A program made the translations under genes and the position numbers. Below the pieces are notes generated by a model. The model saw nothing but the letters and a program-made list of their open reading frames with translations. It searched no databases and was not told the origin of the DNA. Shown here in pieces: positions 20,663 to 32,600 of a DNA stretch of 64,000 nucleotides (positions are counted from its first letter, which is position 1; each line of letters opens with the position of its first letter). The stretch is from JAXMBN01 sp046349875. Its GTDB lineage: Bacteria; Planctomycetota; Planctomycetia; Pirellulales; Pirellulaceae. The DNA is taken from positions 1 to 64,000 of the forward strand of contig JAXMBN010000017.1 in NCBI GenBank assembly GCA_046349875.1, in the 5' to 3' direction.

Positions 20663-23600
20663 TCGAAGTGTTTTGCGCAAGATGGCCGACGGAGGTTATG
20701 AACGGAAACTCATCGATGGAACCACCCTCGAATTCCGGAAGGATGGATTACTTGAAGTCGTTCGAGATCGAAATGGAAACGAAACGGTCTACACTTACAA
20801 CGGCGACAACCATTTAGAAAAAATCATCGATCCAGTAGGGCTGGAAACGGTTTTCTCTTACGAAAATCAGCGAGTTGTTCAAGTAATCGATCCAGCAGGT
20901 CGTGTGACGAAGTTCGAATATGAAAACAATAATCTGGTAGCGATTATCGATCCCGACAGCAGCAAACGGACCTTTGAATACGATACCCTCGTTCCCGAAG
21001 ACGAAAACATTGAACCGTATCAACACCTGCTTACAGGCCAAGTACAGAAGAGAGGTAATGACACGGACGAGCCATTGCCGGCCGATTTCCACGAGTCCAT
21101 TCAATACAACGATTTTGGACGTGTGATCGGTGGTACTCGTGTTGACAACAAGTCCTTTGTTCTTTCTCCAGCGCAGATGCTGATTGCGGCAACACCATTG
21201 GAGACGGCTGATGTTGTCCAATCACCAGAGTTGGTGCCATTGCTTGGAAAGCCTCCTGAGTCTTCAAAGCGACTCGAGAAGGCTCGGATTGCAGCTGGGC
21301 TAACAACGCAGGCGGTTGCTGGTTCCGTCTTCACCGCGGAAGCGATCTATACCGATTTTGATGGAAGAAAAGACCAATTTCAGATGGATGGATTCGGGTC
21401 GTTCACCGAATTGGCGAACGACAAGCCAGGGCGCGCCTTCGGGCGCACTGCCGACAATGGCCTCATTGGAATCCAAGTGGATCAAATCGGAACCGTAACC
21501 AGTACACTATACGACGACTTTGGGAATGTGTTGTCGATCACAGATTTTCCTGATGGCCCTGATTCCACTCGAAAAGCGACCGTCACTTTCGAGTATGAAA
21601 ACACGGCGTTCCCGGCAATTTGGACTCGAAAGGTCGATTCGCTTGGTCGCGAAACAACCCGTACGCTCGATGATTTCGGCAACATCATTCGCGAACAGTT
21701 AACCACGACCCAATCGCTTCCCCAAGGGAACGCCACGTTCACTTTCACCAATTTTGTGTACTACACGTCGGGAGCTGCCGATGGTTTGGTTCACACGATC
21801 GAAGATGCGAATCATCATCTGACCGAGTATTTCTATGACGACTTCGGACGACTCATCGAAACCAAGCATGTCGATGGTTCGGAAATGCAAGTTTACGATG
21901 ACCTAACCGGCAATGTCCATCACCAAATCGATGCCGACGGATTCGCATTGAACGTGACCTACGACGAAATGAATCGCTTTAAAGGCTCGACGGTCACGAT
22001 CGGCATCGACAATCAAACGTATTCCGATTCTGTAGAGTACGACGCTGCCGGAAACCTCATCCAAGAAATCGATCGAAATGGAGTCAAAACATCATTTACG
22101 TTTGATCTTCTTAATCGAGTCAGCAAGCGGATTGAAGCCGTAGGCACAATCAATGCCACCACGGAGTATGCATATGAATACGGTGAGATGCAAGCTGCTG
22201 CAATGATCCCCAACGAAAGTGACTATTCCTACCGCTATGAGAAAGATCCTAACGGACACGTGAGCCTCTTCGTGGAGGATGAATTAGGGAATCCTCGATA
22301 CAACGTCGATGCTGCAGGCCATGTAACGAAGTTCCTTTACAATGATGCCTATCAACTCATCGGTACCATCCTGCCCGATGGTGGAAAAATTACCATGACG
22401 CTAGACGGGCGAGGTCGCGTCATTGAGCAGTTGGGGCCGACGACAGAGAAAACTCAATTTGTCTACGATGATGACAACCATGTTCTCTCTCAAACGGTCT
22501 TCAATGCGGCCACCGGGAATCAAACAACGCAACATCGGTACAACCTTTTTGGGACCTTGGCAGAAACGACAGACGCGGAAGGCCATGTGACGCGCATCGA
22601 GCACGACGCAACGAACACACCAAGGAAGGTTATAGTCAATGCAACGGGCCTTGATCGCCGCGTTACCGAGTTGACATTGGATGATCGCAATCGCACGATC
22701 GAAATGACTGAAAACGGATTGGCAACATTCAAGAAAGAGTTTTATCCAAGTGGACGTGTGAAATCCGAGACAAACGCAGAAGGAGCCAAGACGCAGTACT
22801 TTTACGACGAGGTGGGGCGAACAGTCAAAGTTATAGATGCCGAAGGGAAAATTACGCACTTCTTTTATGACGGCGTCGGCAATGAAATTGCGACGGTCGA
22901 TGGTCGAGCCAATGGTGATCGAACAAATACGGAGTTCCGAATCGAAAAGGAGTACGACGATTTGAATCGACTGGTCGCCGTGACAAATCAAGAGGGTGAT
23001 GTGACTCGGTTCGAATTTGATAAAGTAGGAAATCAGACGAAGATCATAGATCCTCGCAGCACAACTGCGAATCCGATCGAGTCACGAATGGAGTACGACG
23101 CCGGCAATCGTCTCCGGAAGACCACGAATGCCGAAGGCCATTCAACGACCTATTTTCGTGATGCCCTCAATAATGTCGAACGCATTGAATCGCAAAGAAT
23201 CAATGCCGATGGCCTGATCGTGGTCGATGTGACACAGCATAAGTACGATAAGAGCAGTCGCCTCATGTGGACGATCGATGCCGTGGGGCAGAGGACCGAT
23301 TTTGCCTATGACGATGTAGGAAACATGATCCGTGTTACGGACAGTCGCGGTGCCTCGGCGAGAACAGAGTTTAGACACGATAAACTCAATCGCGTCGTTG
23401 AAAGTACGATGGCTTCCGGTTCGGCATTGGCTTCTACAACCAAGACGACCTACCATGATCTTGGAATGGTACAGGAAGTGATCGACCCCTTGGGGCAACG
23501 AACCGTTACGACGTTTGATCGGCTTTTCCGTCCAGCAACTGTGACCGTTGCAGCAGGTTCCGACAAGCCGTCGACAACTTCCTACTCGTACGATTTGGTC

Positions 23601-26600
23601 GGCAACGTCCTCTCGGTGACCGATCCCCGAGGTTCGTTCTATACCACGACCTTTGAGTACGATGGGCTCAATAGAGTCATCTGGACAAAGGGGCCCACTG
23701 GAACTCCCGACGACCCCAAACCGTACCAGGTGAAAACGGAATACGATGAAATCGGAAACGTTGTTCGAATGACCGACCCTCGAGGCAATCTCGAGACGCG
23801 ACGAGAATACGATCGGGCTGGACGGCTCAAGTTCTCCTACGATCAATTGGGGCAACAAACCTCTTACGAGTACGATGAGGCCGGAAGGGTAATTCGACAG
23901 GTCTCGCCAGCAGTTAGTGACGCTGGGCCTGCGGTGATGGAGTTTACGTATGACCGCCTTGGAAACCGAACTTCGATCAAAGATGCGCTAGGAAACATTT
24001 CCTGGAATCTGTACGACGATGCCGGCAACATGATCGTGTCGATTGATCCCCGCGCCAAGCTCACCGCTGCAACGATTGCAACGGTTGATCGTTTTGCGAC
24101 GAAGATTTATTACGATGGTCTTGGGCGCCGCGTTGCTGCTGTCGATGCAGAAAGCTACCGTACCGAATGGGCATACGACGTTCTTAACAATGTTGTACGA
24201 TTGGTTGACCCCCGGACTTTTGACGGTGCTACCCCAGGCGAGTTCATCACCGAGATGGATTATGATGCGCTCGGACATCTCAAAGAACGTCGCGTTCCTG
24301 TCGGCCTTCATGGTGCCGATAAGATCGCGATTGAGCGATACACTTATGACAAGATTGGAAATCTAATCGAGTATCAGGATCCAAGAGGAGCGGATTACAA
24401 GACAACTTATTCCTATGATCCACTCTACCATCCAAGCAAGACAACCATCCATGCCGTTGGAGCTGCTGAAAATGAATTGCTTGTATCGACCACAGTCTAC
24501 GACGTCGTTGGGAACTTGATCGAATCCACAGACCCTCGCGGTGATTTCTACACGGCACGGTATCGCTACGATGCTGGCAATCGAATGGTGGAAATGATCG
24601 AACCGACTGGAACGGAATCGCATCCTGGTTCGTTGGCCATAACGCGATATACATTCGATAAAGCAGGGAACCTCCTGGCCGAAAGCGATCCGCGAGGTGA
24701 CTATTTCACGTCGACGTTCGAGATCGACGAACTCGGCCGAGTCAAAAGCCACAGTGTACCGACAGGTTCTCCCGATTTTCCTCAGGATCCCGCGATTACT
24801 CGCTATGAGTATTTCCCAGGGGGCAATGTATCGGTGATGAAATCACCGCGACTCAATGCTGGTGAGAATCTCTTGCCAACGATCTACAAGTATGATGCAG
24901 CGGGTCGACTCATCGAGACTGTGAGCTCGATTGGTGCCAAGACAAAATACAAGCTCGACGAAGCAGGTAACCAAACCCTTGTTACCGAAGAAGGAGTTGG
25001 CCTGACCCCTGACCGCGTGACCAAGATTACCTACGACGAACTCGCTCGAGTCTTGACGGTTGAAGACGCTGCTGGATTTGTCACGGAAAATACCTACGAT
25101 GCGTTAGGAAACGTCGTCCGCGTCGAAGGACCTTTCTCGTCGAGCCAAGGTGCTGCCGTAATTGAGCGAGTTTTTGACGGTCGTGGGTTGGTAAGAAGCG
25201 AAACCAATGCCGAAGGGAATACCACAACCTACGACTACGATTTGGCCGGTAATCGCATTCGTCTCGGAGACCCTCGCGGCGAATGGGCCGACGTTCTCTA
25301 CGAATACGATGGAGCGAATCGCCTCATCAAAGTCGATCAAGCAACAGGCACTCGGGAGCAGCCAGGCCCCCGCGCAGTCACTCGCTTTGTGCACGATGGT
25401 GTCGCCAATGTCATTAAGTCCATCGATCCACGGGGCGAAGCATTTGCAACAATTACGACCTACGATTTCCGCAGTCATCCCATCGAAGTCCGCTTGCCAT
25501 CGGGATCGGAAACCAATCCTTCCTATGAATCAGATTTCTATCTCTACGACCTCAAAGGGAATTTGATTCGCAAAGAAGATCCTCGCGGACCCGATTATGC
25601 TACGTCCATCGAAGTCGATGCTGCAGGACGTCCACTGAAGAAGACCTATGGAGTTCATAATCTGGTTGACTCGATCGATACACTTTCCGAGTATTTCGAA
25701 TACGATGTGGAAGGTAATCTCATTCGCCATCAAGGCATCGGGGGGCCAGATTATGTTACGACCACCATGTACGATGCCCTTGGACGCGTCCTTCTCGAAA
25801 CGGATGCGAATGGAGAGGAAAAACGCTTCACCTATGATCGCTATGGAAATATCCTTTCGCAGACCGACGTCTACGGAACCTCGACATACACCTATGATCT
25901 CCTGAGCCGACCGCTGACTGCCACCAATGGTGTTGGTGATATCACGCGAACGATTTACGATGCGAGTGGCTTGGATTCGACTACGTTTGATGGACTCAAT
26001 CACGCGACCTTGACGCGTCGCGATCGACTCGGAAGAACCATTGAAACGACAGATGCTGCGGGGCATCGCGAAACCATGCGTTACGATGAGGTCGGAAATG
26101 TCATCGAACTCATCGATCGAAATGGCAATCTTAGTCGAGCGGTTTACGATGCTCGAAATTTGCCAGTTCGACAAACGAAAGCTGTCGGTACGGAAGAGGA
26201 AATCACGTCGGCATTTGAGTACGATCTACTCAATCGGAAAACAGCAGAGATCGATCCACGCGGGGCCTACTATCGAACCGAGTATACCTACGATGCGCGG
26301 CATCGAGCGATCGAAAAACGCCGTCGCGCAGGCACCGTCAATGATCAAGGCATGGGTTCGCCAGGTCAAACAGATTGGATCGTAGAAAAATACCAATTTG
26401 ACTCGATTGGAAACTCGATCGGAATGACACCAGCTCGCGGTGACTTCTTCCAGGTGACAACCGAGGTGGATGGCTTGGGACGCGTGTATGAAATGCGTCG
26501 ACAAGTGGGCACTCCCGACCATCCTCAAGAAGAAGTGCAAACGATGCACTATGACGCGGCAGGACACCTTATCGCATCGGTAAATTCGATGGGCCATGAG

Positions 26601-29600
26601 GTGAAACGATCTTTCGATCCTGAGGGTAGACTAATTTCTGAGACGATTGTCAAACCTGGAGAGATCGATCTGACCTCCATCGTAAAGTACATCGACACGC
26701 AAGAAGGATATCGGATTGAAAAGTATGACGTGAACGGCAATTTACAAGTCGCAACAGAGTACGACCGAGTAAATCGACCTGTCCGCGTCGAACCCCGTAG
26801 TGGTGAGGTCTCGACCTACAAATATGATGCTGTTGGCAATCAAATCGAGATCACTCAAGGAGATGTTCGCAAGACTTTTGAATACGATCGGCTTAATCGA
26901 CTGGCGGTCGAGACTGACGGGCATGAAAACTCCGTACTTTATACCTATGACGCCAATGGAAACTTGTTGACTCGGCAGGATGCGCGAAGAAGTGCGCCAG
27001 TCCGGTATACTTATGATGCACTCAATCGGAAGCGGATCGTTCAAGATCCCGACGAAGGCCAGACTTTGTTGAACTATGACAAGGCTGGAAACTTAGTGGC
27101 AATCCAAGATCCAACCGGGGCCACTACGACTTTTACCTATGACGCTATGAATCGCATGACGAAGGACACGAATGCCTTCGGAACGAGGTCTTATCAATAT
27201 GATCCAGCCGGAAATGTGATCCACTACGTTGACCGTAACGAACGGATCACGCAACGGTCCTATGATGGTAACCAACGTTTGGTGCGCGAAGATTGGTTGT
27301 CGTATCAAGGAATACCACTTCATAGTCTGCAATTCGAGTACGACGCGCTTGGACGGATGACGCAAGCTACCGACGGCGACTCGGTTCTTGGCTTCAGTTT
27401 CGCAACCAATAGTACGGGGCAGATTACATCGGCAACGACCACACTAGCCGCGGGTGTTCCTACTTTTACAGTGCAATACGATCGAAACTCGCTTGGTCAA
27501 GCCAGCGGAATGCGGGTACATCAAGGTCTCCAATCGAATCTAATGGTAGAGGAGTATGGATATAGCAACGAAACGGACCGACTGATATCGATTTCGCAAT
27601 CAGGCAGTACCGTTACCGCAAAACGGGTCGAATTTTCGTATCACGAAAAGGTAGATGTGTTCTCTGAAATTCGGCGATACGATTCCGCAAATCGACTCGT
27701 GGCCACAACGACATCTGGACTCAACGATCGCCAAATCGTCGCTCAACTGAGTCACACTGTGGGGCAGAATGTTGTCAACCAATATAGCTACACCTACGAT
27801 GCGGATTACCGAGTGCAACAGGCGACGGATCTCTATGGCTCAGCTACCTATACGTATGATGATACCGGTCGTTTGACTTCCACCGACTATAGCGATCCTT
27901 TGATGGTCGATGAGACCTTTGTATTGGATGATAATGGAAACCGCACGAGTTCCACGGTTCATGGCGATGCTTACCTCTATCAGTCGCACAATCGGCTGCA
28001 AAGCGACGGAGTATTCAGCTACAAGTATGATGATGAGGGTAATCTCGTTGAGATGCGGAGTATCGCGACTGGCGATACAACCACCTTTGAATGGGATCAC
28101 CGAAATCGTATGGTTCAGGCCGTCACGCGGGATGCGCAGGACGCGGTTACCGAAGTCATCGATTTTGGTTACGACGCGTTAAATCGTCGTATATGGAAAG
28201 TGGTCGACGAAGATGGGGCTGGGCCGTTAGGAAACCGCTGGCGTGGTTTTCTTTACGACAATCAAGATGTCCTGCTGGAAGTGGTCGACGTCGATGGCTT
28301 AGAAACGGGAGATGCTGCCCGGGTTGAAGTTGCTTATCTGCATGGTGCCTCAGGAAGTGGCCCGCTGGCCCAAGATGTTGATTTGGCAACGCAATGGCTT
28401 CTGTCGGATCGAATGGGAACGATTCGAGATATCCTCAGTGGTAGTGGTCAATTGCAGGACCATATACGTTACGACAGCTACGGACGCATTCTCGCGAGAA
28501 CAGATGCCTCCGTCTTCAATCGATACTTCTTTGCTGGTAGGCCATGGGAGTCCGAGCTAGGTTGGTACTACAACCAAGCTCGTTTCTATGACCCTGCCAA
28601 TGGACGATTTGTAAACGAAGATCCCTCTTCCTTTACAGCCGGTGAACCGAACCTTTACCGATATGGTGTCAACGATCCCATCAACAACGTCGACCCTTCG
28701 GGTCTGTCGGCCGTAAGTGCCTTGGCGAATCCATTTCAGTCGGCGTTCAATGAGTTGCGGAAGCAAAATGCCGACATGAGGCTGCAAGTTGAGCAGTCGC
28801 AAACGTTCATGAACTTTAACGTGGTGACGTTTGGATCGGGTGTGGCCAACGACTTTGGAAAAGTCGCCTTCCCACTTGGAACGGCCCTAGCATCGGCACT
28901 CGCATCCGCCTATTTTCCACCTGCCGCGCCTGTGATTGCCTTGGGTGTTTTTGCAAAAAGCATGTACGACTTGAACAAAGCCGCACAGGAACCAGGTAAT
29001 GAAGGACTCGAGTTGTGGGATGGTGTCAAAGCAGGAGCCTCGGCCATTGCAAGTATGGGTGGCTTTCGCGTAGCCTTTGCCGTTGGAACGCTTCTCAATA
29101 CAGCGGATGTAGGGGTGGGCATTGCCTACAATGACAACGATCGCTTGCTCGGTGCCGTCACGGGATTTCTTACCGATGGTGTTGGATACCGAACATCCGC
29201 GAGATTGGACCTAAAGAATCATCCTTCCTCAAGCCCTACTGATTTCGTTGGAAGTTTGAGACAGATCGGGACCGACCTCGGTGAAGCCCGACTGACTACA
29301 CTCGACGGTCAAGCTCGCTCGTTCCGGTCTCTGCCCAGCGAGTCAGCGCGAGTTGTAAAGCAATTCTACAACCAACAAGTGTTGGGATTGAAATCGGACT
29401 TGGTCAGCGCTCAAAACTATGTGCGTCAAGTGAGACAGTATCGTGCCAGCGCGGCCGCTTCTGGAGCTGCAACAGACTTGGTGGCGGTTCGACTTGCTGT
29501 CGAGCCACCGGAATTCAAGTCATCGATTTTCCGAAAGTTGAATCAAATCCACCGAGCGATTGAGTCGGGCCGAACCGCTTGGCTTGGGACTCTCGATCAA

Positions 29601-32600
29601 CAGATCCACGAAGCTGCAATACGTGACGTAGCTACAAGAAAATCGGGGAACTTGAAGATTGAAGAATCGAAGATGGGAGACACTGCGTATTCGCGGAATG
29701 CTCGATTGAGGCTTCAAACAGAAGCCGACCTCGTCACGATGGTTACCGACACGAATTGGATTGTCGGGCCTAGTGGAGGAGCTCGCAGTCGATCTCAACG
29801 GCTTGAGCAAGCAGCGCGGGCGGCATGGGATGAACTTCGGGGCGCTGGGCCGACACGAACAAGCCTTGAGGCAAACATTCGCGAAGCGGGTAATAACATT
29901 ATCGAATATAACATGCTGCGGCATACGCAATATCGCGAGCAGTTGATTCGGATGGCGAACGAGCAGCTACGTCTTAGCCGCGCGCAACTCGATGCGACGG
30001 CCGTCAGTAGCCTTCACGAACAGACGGTTGCACTACATGCCTCGGCATTAATGCGGGTAGACAATCCCGTAGCACCCACACCCGGTGCACCCTTTACGCA
30101 CGAGATGGTCAAGAGCAAGATGCCTGACATGATCCGTCGACTGGAGATGGAAACAATCGCAAGGAAGTATCCAACGATTGAAGGAGCGCAGGAAGCATTT
30201 CGAAGTCTTTCCGACACCAGTACTCAAAAATCATTGGCGACAGGAAGGCAACGTATCTCCAACGAACGCCAACGCGATTTGCTGCAGAATCACATCGAGA
30301 ATTTGGCGAGCGGGCAGGAAGCGATGCGGCGGATCAACCGCGAGATGCACGAGATGTTCCCCAAAGGCGAAGGAAGCATTCAGTCCGATCTGGATCACTT
30401 CCGTTACGCCCAGTCGCAAGCGCTCAAGACGATTATCGCAGATAAGATGTATGCCTTTGAAGGTCCATGGAATCATTTGGTAGCCCGTCTAAAGGACAGC
30501 GCGGATTCGTTCGCGGATATTTTGGATCTACCCTTTGCAAGCCATTCGCAACTCAAGGAACTTGCGGATCTTCAACGAGCCGTCAACACGGGAAAGATCA
30601 AGATCGACGGAATCGAAAGTGGTGATATTGTTGCCATCATGCTCCAGGGGACAGCTGGTTCGACCATTTCTCAGATTGCGCATCGCGCCAACTTTGTGAA
30701 GGATGTGTACTCTGGTAATTTTGATCGGCTTCATGGAACTCTGCGAAACGCCGGTGAAGCTTGGAGAACGCTTGCCGACCTCACCAAGAGTCCGATGATG
30801 GAAGGAAGTTCAGACGTCGATCTTGGTTTGGTTGTCAAAGGAGGCGGAGAAAAGCTGTTGAGTGTTTTCAAATCGGCCACCCAAGTTGATTTTCCCAATG
30901 GACTGAGCGCAACACTCAAGGGTGGGGCGGCAATCCAGCAAATCGTCAACTTTAGCGAAGCCAACCCCAACTCATACATTCGGAAGGTCGCCAATACCAA
31001 GGGACTTGAAGTCCCTGTGGAATGGTATGTGTATCAGAATCGCGAGCTGGCGAAGATCGGTTCAGTCTCACAGCTCGTCGCCTCTCCGATTGATCGTGGG
31101 GGAATCAGCGTTGTCCCCAAAGGCGACTCCTTCGATGCCGTTGCACACTTCTCTCCATTCTTGGATACGTACGCTCGGAGTGGTGTAAAGTCACGTGTTC
31201 TCGCTGGGGGATTCCTCCATTCCTCCTACGCTTCGATCGCCACGACGCAAGTTTGGGTCAGTGCCATGGACTTTGCGCCCGTCGTCGAAGAGAGTCTAAG
31301 TCGATGGAAGCAAGTAGGTCTCGACGTTTCGCAGCTAACGGTCCATCTCAACGTTGAAAACTTGCCCGGTACGCAGCTGGGGTACGCGTTGATCCATAAT
31401 ATCGACGCAGAGGGACGACCCAATGAAGTCACCATCATTGTGGATCAAGATGCTGCTGGCCATGGATGGTATCTCGATGCAACTCCAAGCCTCGACGAGG
31501 AGTTTACGGTAAGTTCGTCGGGAGCACGAATTGCAGATTCGCCAGCTATTCAAGGCAAATATGATGCGCTCAGCCTGTTGCAACACGAACTGGGACACCT
31601 TTTAGGATTCACGAGTTCCTTGGATGGTTTTAGCGGTCTCGTACAAGTCGATGAAATTGGAAGAAACTACATTCAAGTCGATGAAGGTCGCGTTTGGCTC
31701 GACCCAACGAAGAATGAGCTCGATAAGCTACTTCACGCACAGTCATTGATGTCTGCTACGCTCACACCAGGTGTACGCAAATCGGCCTCCGCCATCGAGG
31801 CCGCGATCATTGAAAAGGCATTGGCAAACTCTACCATCGGTTTCCAGCAGTATTTAGTCGAAGGACATCTCCATGGTGATGGAATCGGATTCACGCCGAT
31901 TCAAGTCGCTTTGGAGAGACAAGGAGTTTCGGCGACGGGACTTCGGAATGCTTCACTCCAGCAGACGAATCCAGCGAGTCCCGATTTTGGATGGGCTCTC
32001 GTGGGGCAAGCGAATTTCGCCAGCGGTACTGCCACGATTATTGAGGCCAACGGAATGCTCTCAGATTTGTCCCAAAGTTTTGTCATGCCAAGCGGCGTGC
32101 AAAAGCTTCAGTTTACTCTGAGCGGATTGCAATTGGAGATCGGCAATGCGACTCGATCGGGTGATGCCTTTGAGGTGGCGTTACTCAGTGGAGATGACCA
32201 ACGATCTCGATTAGGCCCCATACCTGGGCTGGCGGAAACGGATGCTTTGCTAAGCCTACAGGCCGATGGGCGCATTCAGTTTGCTCCACAGGTTTCCGTT
32301 GACGGTGTCCTCAATGGCCAGCGAATCGACATGAACCAAGCGATTGATGTGACGATCGATATAAGTCATTTGCCACCGTCAAGCACCTCGACTCTGCTCT
32401 TCGATCTTATTGGCTTGGGAGAAGACAATAGTCGCGTGTCGGTATCGAACATCCGACAATTTGGTGCCCTGAGTTGGCACAACCCAACCTTGGCAGTCGA
32501 TGTCAACGATGACGGGAAGGTCACACCACTTGATGCGCTGTTGATTATCAACGAGCTCAATCTTCCTAAGGTCTCAAATGATCAACGACAGCTTCCTCCA

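Noticed and set aside
28800..29200. Bacteriocin or pore-forming toxin in the post-RHS hydrophobic segment
   Set aside because: It is only a Gly/Ala-rich hydrophobic stretch; similar segments occur in many RHS proteins as linkers, and nothing specific supports a pore.
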